Shown here: positions 36,218-47,402 of the stretch, piece by piece
How the letters are laid out: every line of letters begins with the position of its first letter
Position numbering within the stretch: position 1 is the first letter of the stretch
Assembly (NCBI GenBank): GCA_963701385.1
Contig: CAVOZW010000010.1
Location: forward strand, 36,320-100,319
DNA: 64,000 bases
DNA from: B30-G6 sp963701385
Lineage (GTDB): Bacteria; Desulfobacterota; Desulfobacteria; Desulfobacterales; B30-G6
Direction: 5' to 3'
Notes under the pieces: generated by a model
Told to the model about the DNA's origin: nothing
Seen by the model: only the letters and a program-made list of their open reading frames with translations
The model's database searches: none
Translations under genes and position numbers: made by a program

Positions 36218-39200
36218 TTAAAAATAGATTTTACTATAAAATCAATTGGTTATTTATTGTTGGCCCTGATATGTCTTGCCCTTTTTAACCGTCCGGCAAT
36301 CGCTGCCACGGTCACAACGAAGAGCATTACGGATATTTCCTATACCACGGCCGTCGTGGACGGATCGGTGACGAATGTGTCGTACTATGTCAGGGCGTAT
36401 GGGGTTTGCTGGAATAGAACAGGCATGCCCACGCTGGCAGACGACAGCACCACTGAGGGAACCACCTTTAATGAGGTTGATTTTTCATCGCAGATGTCTG
36501 ACCTGTTGCCCGGAAGCACCTATTTTGTCCGCGCTTATGCAACGGATTATTATTTTGGCACTGGATTTGTAACGACGTACGGCGCACAGTTGTCATTTAC
36601 CACCCAGGAGGCATTGCCCACGGTTACGACCCAGGCGGTAACAGACATCGGAACCAAAACCGCCCTGGGCCACGGTACGATTGTTGATCTGGGTATATCC
36701 AATCCCACGGAACATGGGGTTTGCTGGAACACGGATGGTTCCCCAACAACAAGGGACAAAAAAAGCAAGGAAGGCGAGGTTACGGAAGTTGGCCAATTCA
36801 GCTCCGAGATAGATGATCTCAAAAGCAACCGCACCTATTATGTCCGGGCCTATGCCACCAACAGCGAAGGGACTGCTTATGGGAACGAGGTGATATTTTC
36901 AACAAGGCCTTCTCCCCCCGACCGTATCGACACAGGCCGTGACCGACATCGGCAGATATCGGGCCACCGCCCACGGCACCATCGAAGATGTTGGCTCACC
37001 CAACCCCACCCAGCACGGTGTGTGCTGGAATACGACCGGCATGCCCGACCTGGCGGATTTCAAAACCATGGAGGGAGGGGTCGATGAGACAGGGTCTTTT
37101 TCTTCCATCATAACAGCGTTACAGCCGAATACGACCTATTTTGTGAGGGCCTATGCCACCAACACGGCCGGAACGTCATACGGCGGTCAGGTAAGCTTTA
37201 CCACACTTTCACAGGCGCCGACAGTGACGACCCAGGCGGTAACGGGCATTACAACTATCACGGCCACAGGCCACGGCAATATCACGAACCTGGGAGCGCC
37301 GAACCCGACGGCGCACGGTGTGTGCTGGAGCACCTCTGTTCTTCCGACGACTTCCGATAACGCAACAAATGAGGGTGCAGCGTCAGCCGCGGGGGCATTT
37401 ACATCGGGACTAACAGGTCTATCACCCAATACAACTTACTATGTGCGGGCCTATGCTACCAACACGGCCGGTACTTCTTATGGTGAGGAAGTCTCTTTTA
37501 CCACCCTTAGAGGGGTCCCTGCGGTGACGACCGAGGCTGTCACGGATATTGGCCCCCAATCGGCTACAGGCAATGGCACGATCATCGATCTCGGTGTACC
37601 CAACCCCACGCAGCACGGTGTGTGCTGGAACACGAGCGGCGATCCCAGCACCGCGGACAGCAAAACCACCGAAGGCCCGGTTTCAGAAGTCGGCGCCTAT
37701 ATATCCATCATGAACGGCTTGACACCTGCCACGACCTATTATGTCAAAGCCTATGCCACCAACGACACCGGTACGGCTTATGGGGATACGGTATCGTTTA
37801 CCACCCCAGGGACGCTACCGTCGGTGTCGACGGATTCGATCAGTGATATCGGCACCCATTCAGCGACCGCCAACGGGACGATCGTCGATTTGGGCATCCC
37901 CGGTCCCGATCAGCACGGCGTCTGCTGGAACACGTCCGGCAGCCCCATCCTGGACGACAGCAAAACAGAAGAAGGGCCGCTGAGCGAGATCGGTGCGTTT
38001 AGCACCAGAATCGAGGGCCTTCTACCCGGCACCGCGTATTACGTCAGGGCCTATGCCACCAGCCCTACCGGTACTGCGTATGGAAACGAGCTATCGTTTA
38101 CAACGGCAACGCAGCGCGTCGGCCCCGGCCGCCACGTTGCGGGATGCGCCGGTTGGAACAACCAACGCGACAAGCTATGTGATACGGGTCGGCGGGATCG
38201 GTGTGGTCAGCTACCAATACAGACTGGACGCGGGTGACTGGCTTGCGGAACGGCCGGTCAGCGAGCCCATCACCTTTGACGTCTCTGAAGAAGGCAGCCA
38301 CGTGCTGTCTGTCATCGGAAAGAATGCCGCCAACATGTGGCAATCAACCGAGAATCCCACCGTGGTTGCATGGCAAATCGATGTGACGCCACCCGCGGCC
38401 AGGCTGTACAATTATCCATCGGGTACCATCGATGCTTCCGGCGCCCAGGTTGTGGTGACCGGAAAGGGTGTCACATCCTATCGCTACCGAATCGACGGGG
38501 GTGAATGGAGCCCCGCTTTACCGGTCAGCAAACCGATTCTTTTGGCAGATCTGATCTTGGGCGAGCACCAGCTTGAAGCCATCGGCGCAGACGATGCCAC
38601 CAACTGGCAGGATGAAGCAAGCGCCGCGAGCACGACCTGGACCCACGACCCATCCGTCCCGACAGCCGTGCTGAAGCCTATCCCCAACAGTGTTTCGAAG
38701 CAGACATCCATCGACATAGGTGTCACGTCTCCGGAAAATGGTATCCCCATCGAAGCCTATGCCTATACGATCGACGGCGGTTTCACCTGGTGGAGCAACG
38801 ATGCCCAGGAGACCATCGCGCTTGCCGGGCTCAACGAGGGCACGCGCACACTGTGCGTCAATGCCTTTGGCGGCGGCGTGTGGCAGGATGGTTTCGATGG
38901 CGTGTCGTCGACGGAAAACGCGACCTGCATAGAGTGGCGTGTGGACCTGACACCGACCGACCCGCCAGTGCTGACGGTCGATGCAGACACGGCACCTGGC
39001 GGCGGGGTCGTCGGGATGCCGGGCACGGTCTCCGCCCGGCTGGCGTGGCAATGGACCTCCGATGATGCGCTCGAAACGGTTCAGCGTTATCGGCTCTGGA
39101 TTTCAGAGGCACCCCTCACCGAAGCGCTATTGGGTGACGCCACGGAAATTTTCTGTGATCTCACACCCGGCGAAGCGGACATGCCGGAAGCCTACACCAT

Positions 39201-40635
39201 CGGGGGCTTGGTGCCCGGAATTGAATACTATTTCGGCGTCAAAACCCTGGACGGTGCGGGCAATCTTTCCCAGTTGAGCCTTGTCGTCGCCTTCACACCC
39301 GAGGGTCAGCTGCCAAAAATCAGCGCGTTCGAATTGACGGAGGGCGGCCTGGTGGCAGACAATGCAAGCGCTCGGGAGATCAGCATCGAAGGCTTGAATT
39401 TCCTGGAAACCAGCGGGTGCAACATCGTTCGATTCGAGAATGCCTCCCGGGTATTCGACATCGTCTCAAAAACGGGGACCCAAACCCGGTTGCTTGCGGA
39501 CATTCCCGTGGGGGCGCCGCCCGCTGATTACCGTGTGCGGGTGATCAACAAAAACGGTATTTCACCTGCCAGCCTGGACATCTTTACGATTGTGGATTCA
39601 GACCTATCGATGCCCGTGGTGACCGCCATTTATCCGCTGATGGCCGAAGTCGGCCTGCAGACCCTCTTGACGGTCCAGGGAGAAAACTTCGATCAAGAGG
39701 GTGTTTCCGTTAACTTGCTTTCCGGGGAAGGGGTGGCCACACCTTTGGTTGATGCCGTCGTGCACGATGCGCAAACGGTTACGGCCATCATCGATGGGGG
39801 GCAAGACATTGCCGAAGGGCAGTACCATGTGCAAGTGGTCAATTCAGACGGGAAAGCCAACCATGTCAGTGCGGCAGTGCTTGAACTGTGCCAACCGTTG
39901 GCTATCACCGGCGATACCCGCGCGGGTGTTTCCGCCAGAATGATCCGGCTTGAAAACGGCGTCATCCCCGCAAAAATCACGCTTACAACGGACAATCGAA
40001 ACGAAGTAACTCGACGGTATCCCCCTACCGCTTGACAGGCCAAACTGTTCCTGGAAGCGGGCAACTCCTTCGAAGTCACCTCGGAAAACCCGCCCGTTTG
40101 GTCGGACTTCACGGGAACCCTTCGACCACCCAGACAGATTCCGTCCAGCGAAAACACCCAAGATGCCTTGGGCAGGGACAGCGTTACCCTCTCCATGGGG
40201 ACCGATGACGTCTTAAGGCTGAAAAACGGTGCCAGCATGTTTGTTTTGCTAGAGGTTTCAATGCCGACCCAGGATGAGAACCCCTCGGTCTACTATGTGT
40301 CACCCGAGGGAGATTTTTTGCCGGCCGGCGTGGAAGGTGAATGGCGTGGACTGGCCATCCAGGAAGGGGGAAGCGTTCTTTCGAGGCGCTTGAACACACC
40401 CGAAGACGGCGTCACGACCTATACCATCGGCCTGTTGCTGACATCCATGTCCGATTACGCCATTCGATCCATTTCGCTGGGGTCACCGGAGGGACCCTCT
40501 GGTTATGGCGGCGATGATTACGGTTTCTGTTTCGTGGAGACCTTGAACACCGCCAACATGGTTCTTATGCATGCTGCGATACTATTTTCCGTGGTTGCTT
40601 TGGCATTTATTTATTTCAAAAGGAACAAGCGATAA
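36200..40635 (+). CDS. large secreted FN3/Ig-repeat surface protein, frameshifted
   Basis: Signal peptide (SIGYLLLALICLALFNRPAIAA), then six FN3-like repeats of about 97 residues (36310-38110), each with GVCWNTxG and YYVRAYATN. Two Ig-like modules (YVIRVGGIGVVSYQYRLD) follow, then an FN3-type domain and two IPT/TIG-like modules (GLNFLETSGCN, GENFDQEGVSVN). It ends with GFCFVETL, a TM and KRNKR. Segments 36200-36910, 36939-38110, 38120-40020 and 40030-40635 are in different frames; single-base errors are likely. It is probably a cell-surface adhesin anchored by its C-terminal TM. Its C-terminal half is paralogous to that of the next protein. Confidence 0.8.
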
Positions 40636-40660
40636 ATAAAATCGTTATACGATTTTATTT
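40634..40660. repeat. perfect 12-bp hairpin after the adhesin gene
   Basis: AAATAAAATCGT and ACGATTTTATTT pair around TAT, overlapping the adhesin stop codon. The AATCGT/ACGATT core equals the second half of repeat family 2. It might stabilise the mRNA end or terminate weakly. The rest of 40661-40956 is AT-rich and shows no gene. Confidence 0.6.
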
Positions 40661-40956
40661 ATGGTATTTTATGCCTCATATGGAAATGTTTTACCCATAA
40701 TATAGGGTGGTCAAAATAATGGTTTTGTGATATCTGTACATGCTTGTTGATAACATTCTGGAATCACTGTAAAGATAATAAAATATAGAATTTGCATAAT
40801 TGTTGCGGTGGAAATTTCGAAAAAGACAATAGAAATTTCTAATTTTTCATGAATGATTTCATTTTTTTGCCACAAAATACACAAATAAGCGGCAATGTTG
40901 TGATCAACAAGATGGCTCAAGTAGAACAGAAGATTTTCTGATAGCGATGGGGGTCC

Positions 40957-43900
40957 ATGAAATTGAAAAAAATGAACAAAAATTTCATTCTGATATCTTT
41001 GGTAACTTTGTTGCTATTCTTATCAACAAAGGTTCACGCACAAACAGCTCCGGTAGTGAGTGACATCCCCGACCAGACTATTGCAGAGGGAGCAAGCTTT
41101 GCTACGATCAATCTGGATGACTATGTAACGGATGTAGATCCAGGTCAAGACCCGGAAGATATGGTGTGGTCTTATAGCGGGAATGTAAATCTAACGGTGA
41201 GCATAAATGGAAGCCGGGTGGCAACTATCACGATTCCCAATACGGATTGGAACGGATCGGAGACAATCACCTTTACGGCTGAAGACCCTGATACGTTGAC
41301 CGGCAACGATTCGGCCGAGTTTACGGTGACGGCGGTCAATGATGCGCCGGTGGTGACCAACATACCCAACCAAACAATTGCGGAAGGTGGAGCTTTGCCA
41401 CAATCAATCTTGATACCTATGTATCGGATGTGGATAACACCGATGCGGAAATGACCTGGACATACAGCGGCAACACGCAGCTGACGGTATCGATAGTCAA
41501 CCGTGTTGCAACGATCACGACCCCTTCTATAGACTGGAACGGTTCAGTGAGATAATAACGTTCACGGCCACAGACCCTGGATTCTTGTTCGACAGTCGAT
41601 CCTGCCACATTCACGGTGACAGCAGGTGAATGATGCGCCGGTGGTGACCAACATTCCCAACCAGACGATTGCGGAAGGCGCACTCTTTGCACACGATCAA
41701 CCTGGATAACTATGTATCGGATGTGGATAACACCGATGCAGAAGATTGACCTGGACATACAGCGGCAACACTGCAGCTGACGGTATCAGATTGTGAACCG
41801 TGTTGCAACGATCACAACTCCCAATCAGACTGGAACGGTTCAGAGACTATCACGTTTACGGGCCACAGACCCTGGACTGTTATTCGACAGTGATCCTGCC
41901 ACATTCACGGTGACAGCGGTGAATGATGCGCCGGTGGTGACCGACATACCCAACCAGACAATTGCGGAAGGTGGCAGCTTTGCCACGATCAATCTGGATA
42001 ACTATGTATCGGATGTGGATAACACCGATGCGGAGATGACCTGGACATACAGCGGCAACACGCAGCTGACGGTAGTCGATAGTGAACCGTGTTGCAACGA
42101 TCACGACCCCTGCTATAGACTGGAACGGTTCAGAGACAATAACGTTTACGGCCACAGACCCTGGACCTGTTGCATTCGACAGTGATCCTGCCACATTCAC
42201 GGTGACCGCGGTGAATGATGCGCCGGTGGTGACCGACATACCCAACCAGACAATTGCGGAAGGTGGGACCTTTGCCACGATCAACCTGGATAACTATGTA
42301 TCGGATGTGGATAACACCGATGCGGAGATGACCTGGACATACAGCGGTAATACGGAGCTGACGGTAGTCGATGGTGAACCGTGTTGCAACGATCACGACT
42401 CCTGCTGACTGGAACGGTTCAGAGACGATCACGTTTACGGCCACAGACCCTGGATCTGTTATTCGACAGTGATGCTGCCACATTTACGGTGACCGCGGTC
42501 AATGATGCGCCGGTGGTGACCAATATACCAAACCAGACAATTGCGGAAGGTGGGACCTTTGCTACGATCAACCTGGATAACTATGTATCGGATGTGGATA
42601 ACACCGATGCGGAGATGACCTGGACATACAGTGGTAATACGCAGCTGACGGTATCGATAGTGAACCGTGTTGCAACGATCACGACTCCTTCTATGACTGG
42701 AACGGTTCAGAGACAATAACGTTTACGGCCACAGACCCTGGAGTGTTGTTCGACAGTGATCCTGCCACATTCACGGTGACCGCGGTCAATGATGCGCCGG
42801 TGGTGGGAAATATACCAGACCAGACAATTGCGGAAGGTGGAACCTTTACAACGATCAATTTGGATGACTATGTATCGGATGTGGATAACACCGATGCGGA
42901 GATGACGTGGACATACAGCGGTAACACGGATCTGACGGTATCGATAGTCGACCGTGTTGCAACGATCATGACCCCCTCCGCAGATTGGACTGGTTCGGAG
43001 ACTATCACCTTTACAGCCACGGATCCTGGCTTGTTGCCTGATAGTGACCCTGCAACGTTTACCGTAACGGGGGATATGTTTGTTCAGACAGTGAGTGTTG
43101 GTGGAATTACAAAGACTTCGGCAACCGTGGTTGGGGAAGTCATCAAACTTGGGGAGCCTAGACCTATTGAGATTGGTATTTGTTGGAGTGAGGACCCGGA
43201 ACCAACGACAGACGACAACAAAGCGATGATAGATCCTCCATTTGTAGAAGATCAATTCATTTTGGACATATCGATTCTAAACCCTGGCACGGCCTATTAC
43301 CTTAGGGCGTATGCTCGTAATGCGCAAACAACTGTTTATGGGAACGAATTGTCATTTACAACATTGATTGAACCAGGGGTTCAAACCCTTGCTACCGATC
43401 GAATTGGCGATACCACAGCAAGAGGGAATGGATATATTCTCAAACTGGGTGTACCAGAACCGTTTCAGCATGGCGTTTTATGGAATAAATCAGGTATTGA
43501 TCTTACCCTTCAAAACAATGATGGGTTTACCACTGAAGGCCCGGTATCAGTGATCGGATCGTTCACATCGAATATAATGGATTTGATACCCAACACCACC
43601 TATTATGTTAGGGCATATGCCACGAATGCCGTGGATACTGTTTATGGTGATCACCATACCCTTTTGTTACGGATCCATCCGCCTCAGGTGTTACAACAGC
43701 GGATGTTACCAATATTTTCACGGACACAGCAACGGCGAATGGCAGTATTTCAGATATAGGCGTACCGCCACCAACAGGTCATGGATTCTGCTGGAGTACA
43801 GAACCTAACCCAAGCGTTGATGACGCATCAGATAGCAAGGTCGAATTAGGTTCTCTGCAGACTATTCAGGTCCGGTACCTTATGTGTTTGAACATGAGAT

Positions 43901-46524
43901 GACAGGCCTTGCCTCCGGTACCCTTTATTATGTGAGAGCTTACGCCACTAGCGCCGCCGGAACAGCCTACGGTAACGAAGTAACTTTTACCACAGCCAGC
44001 GATGCCTCCTCTCCCCAGGCAACGCTGATAGACACGCCCCCTGGTCTGACAAGTGCCACGAGCTACAGCATACGTGTGGGCGGTATCGGTGTTGTCAGTT
44101 ACAGGTATCACCTGGATAGTGATGCATGGAGCACAGAGGCAAGTGTAGACGACTTTATCGAATTCAGTCTCGACACCGAAGGGTTGCACCGGCTTTATGT
44201 TATCGGCAAAAATGCCGGCGGTTTCTTGCAGCCGGCAGACAACGCCACAAAAATTAGCTGGACCATCGACCTGACGCCACCGGCAGCCGTGCTTTCCAAT
44301 TATCCTGCCGGCACGGTGAGTGCGACGGATGTGGCAGTAAGGGTGGGCGGAACGGATGTGGCATACTATCGGTACAGCATCGACGATGGCCCATGGAGCG
44401 TGATTCAGACCAGGTCCACAGCGATTGTTTTGTCGGCCTTGTCCGAAGGACCGCACACACTGGACGTCATCGGCGCCGACCTGGCTCAAAACTGGCAGGC
44501 AGACATCGATGCGGCAAGCATATCCTGGAACATCGATTTGTCGGTTCCCACGGTCGTTGCTGAATGATGTACCGGAAAGCATCACGAATCAAACCTCAGC
44601 GGAAATCCAGGTCGTTTCATCTTCCCAGGGACCCGCCATCGAGAGCTATGTCTACAGCCTGGATGATGGTGCGAGCTGGAGTGAAGAGGCCAGTTTGGAC
44701 ACCCCCATCCAGCTGAGTGAGCTGGACGACGGGGACTACAGCCTGTGTGTCAATGGCTTTGCCGACGGCGTCTGGCAGGACGATGCAGACGGCACGTCCA
44801 TCGAAAACGCTACGTGCGTTCAGTGGCGCGTGGACACCTCTCCGGCCGATGCCGCCATTCTTGCCCTGGCACCGGGGGCTCCGGGTGCCAGCAGCGCGGA
44901 ACTTTCATGGACCTGGAGCAGCGACGACCTTCAGGAAGCGATACAACAATACCGGATCTGGTATTCAAAGGTCACATTCGATGCGGCAACCCTGAACACG
45001 GCCGCGGAAGTGTTCTGTGATATCCGTCCGGGGCCCCAGGGATACGAGGAACAACTAATCGTGAAGGGTCTCGACCCGGGTCAGGCGTACTATTTTGGCG
45101 TGAGTTCCATCGATGCGGCAGGCAATGCATCCGCATTGAGCAACGTTGCCACACTGACAACCGCGGGCAATCTGCCGGTGATCGACAGCATCTCGCTGAC
45201 GCTGGGTGGTGCGACGGCCGACAACTCAATTGCCCGGGAAATTACGCTTACCGGCAGCAACTTTCTGGATTCCGAAAGAAGCAATTTGATCCGCTTTGAA
45301 AACAGCACCCGGGTGTTTGATTTCTACAGCAAAGTAAAGACGGGCAGCGGTGCCGGGCTGATGTTTGCCGACATTCCCGACCGGGGCGCCTGCCGGAACC
45401 TATCGGGCGCGCGTGGTCAACAAAAACGGCATTTCAATGGCCAGTTCCGGCACGATCACCATGACCGAATCGGCGACCCCGGTTCCCTCGGTAAGAACCG
45501 TGTCGCCAGCGGTAGCCCAGGCAGGGGAAACCACCCGGCTTACCATTACGGGTGCCAACTTTGACACCCCGCCTGAAGCCGTCAACCTGCTTTCCGATCA
45601 AGGCGTGCCAACACCATTGACGGGTGTCAATGGGATCGATGGCAACAGCCTTGCGGCGGATATCGATGAGGCCGTTGATCTTCCGGAAGGCCGCTACGGC
45701 ATCCAGGTTGTCAATACCGACAGTCAGGGCCAATGACGTCAGTGCGGCCCGGGTAGACGTCTACCGCCCCGTCATTCTCGACGATGCCCAAGGCCCCGTG
45801 GCCACCACCAAGATGATCGATCTGACCGATTTGCCGGATGGCATGATCCCGGTTAGCACGGTACTGTCTACGGACAACCGGGATGAGGTCGGCAGCGTCG
45901 ATAAAGACCGATTAAGGGTAAAGGTCTTTATGGAGCCCGGCAGTCAGTTCGAGATCAACGATCCGAATACAGATGAATGGAGCGACTATTTGGGTGTAAT
46001 TCTGCCGCCCAGACAGGTTCCGGCCGGCGATCCGGTTTTGAACACTTTTGGTGTGAATAGTATACAATTCTCCATGGGAACCGACAACCGACTGAGGCTG
46101 AAAAACAATCAAACGATGTTTGTGGTGATTGAGGTCACATTTCCAAGTAGCATTACGGACTTTAGCGTTTATTATCTTGAACCCGACGGGACCCAGACCC
46201 CGGCGGGCGTGGACGGGACCTGGCGGGATCTGGAAATCAGCCAGGGCGGCACCATCCTGAACAGCTCAGCCGGACACCCCGGAGGCTGGCTTGACCACCC
46301 ACACCATCGGGCTGCTGCTGACGCACATGTCCGATTACGCCATCGGGTCCATTTTACCCCCAGACGATTCCGGCCGTGACGACGCTTACAGCGCCTGCTT
46401 TATCGGGACGGGGAGATCGAAAGGGACGCAACCCAGCCAGGGAACGCGCATTCTGCTGGTATGCTTTTCCGTCGCCGTTGCCATTCTTCTGAAGCGTTTT
46501 ATTCGACGGAAGCACTTTTTGTCG
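40957..46524 (+). CDS. large secreted cadherin-like/FN3/Ig surface protein, frameshifted
   Basis: Signal peptide (ILISLVTLLLFLSTKVHA). Then seven cadherin-like repeats of about 97 residues (41046-43066; core TIAEGGTFATINLDNYVSD and VATITTP), three FN3-like repeats (43077-44000, YYVRAYATN), Ig-like modules and IPT/TIG-like modules. It ends with SACFIGT, a TM (ILLVCFSVAVAILL) and RFIRRK. Open segments include 40957-41400, 42743-43690, 43884-44567, 44570-45400, 45365-45736 and 45740-46280. Shifts are mostly single extra bases when repeats are compared. It is a likely adhesin and tandem paralogue of the preceding protein. Confidence 0.78.
41046..43066 (+). repeat. seven tandem ~290-bp DNA repeats inside the adhesin gene
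   Basis: Units begin around CCGGTGGTGA at about 41046, 41340, 41637, 41930, 42222, 42510 and 42798 and are nearly identical from the second to the sixth. Units 1 and 7 are more diverged, as in arrays that expand from the middle. Small indels differ from copy to copy. Confidence 0.8.
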
Positions 46525-47324
46525 ATGCTTGGGGCCGTTTTGTTCTTGGGGGTGTTGCTGATGGGTACCGCGGGCTGTATGCCGCCGAAGGGGCTGCCGC
46601 CGGGGCACCGCCAAGCGAGGCGACCGAAACCGCTCCGGGTATCGGTGTGCCGACGCCCCTTGATGAAGAGCGATCAACCCTGGAACAGCTCCGGATGCTT
46701 GAAAAAAAAGAGACGCTTTATACGCCGGCGGCCGTCAGCACTTCCGGAACCGCTTCCTCATCGCTAGAGAGCAGACCATGGTATCTGCATGTCGGTCTTG
46801 GGTATGCGTTTATCGGGACCGAGGTGAGTGCCACCTCCGAAGATGCGTCCATTTCCAATGAAGTCGACAGCGATGTTTATCCCATTCTGAGGGGCAGCTA
46901 TGGTTTGTCAGACAATTTTTCAGTGGAATTGAGTTTTGCCGGCGATTTTTACAGCGGAACCGTCAAGGATTCGCTTTCCGACGGTGATTCAAATTTGTCC
47001 GGTTATACCTTTTCGCTGTCAGGCGTGTATTACATGAAGGAATACAATCCCAAATGGATCGGCGCCATTCGTCCCTTGGTACTCGCAGGATTTGGCTATC
47101 GCATCATTGCCGGAGATTTGGATTATCCGGTTTCCGGGTATGAACCCGGGGTTGGATTTCTGATCGGCGCCGGAATTCAAAAGAACGATTGGGAATTCAG
47201 GTTGGGCTACGGCTCTTTTCTGCATGACGCCAAGGATCCCGAAGAGGCCTATTCCTCGGCCGGCGACCAGCTGGACACCTCGGGCATCGCTTTAGAAATA
47301 TCATATCGATTCAATATTTTTTAA
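46525..47324 (+). CDS. outer-membrane beta-barrel lipoprotein, one frameshift
   Basis: The start MLGAVLFLGVLLMGTAGC is a lipoprotein signal with lipobox GTAGC. One base shift in a G run near 46603 moves to the frame with PPSEATETAPGIGVPTPL. From about residue 80, an OmpA/OmpX-like barrel begins WYLHVGLGYAFIGTEV and closes LDTSGIALEISYRFNIF, with the aromatic C-terminus expected for BAM. It directly follows the adhesin and may serve as its outer-membrane partner. Confidence 0.78.
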
Positions 47325-47363
47325 ATAGGCACCGCAAGTTTTTATTGCCTGCAGCACAAAATA

Positions 47364-47402
47364 GCGACAACGTCGCGTTCCATAAAATCGTGTAACGGTT
47401 TT
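47364..47402. repeat. GCGAC/GTCGC palindromic repeat (family 2)
   Basis: GCGACAACGTCGC, GTTCCATAAA and hairpin ATCGT-GTA-ACGGT match the copies at 10721 and 29516. It lies between convergent genes and overlaps the minus-strand stop codon at 47401. Confidence 0.65.

Noticed and set aside
40791..40806. Sigma-54 promoter before the second adhesin (TTGCATAATTGTTGC)
   Set aside because: The essential GG of the -24 box is missing, so it is weaker than the other sites.
41046..43066. Regularly spaced repeats resembling a CRISPR array
   Set aside because: Units are about 290 bases, coding, and contiguous without unique spacers; they encode cadherin-like domains.
42743..43759. Separate 338-residue gene inside the adhesin
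   Set aside because: It begins in the middle of a cadherin-like unit and continues the same domain series; it is a frame segment of the larger gene.
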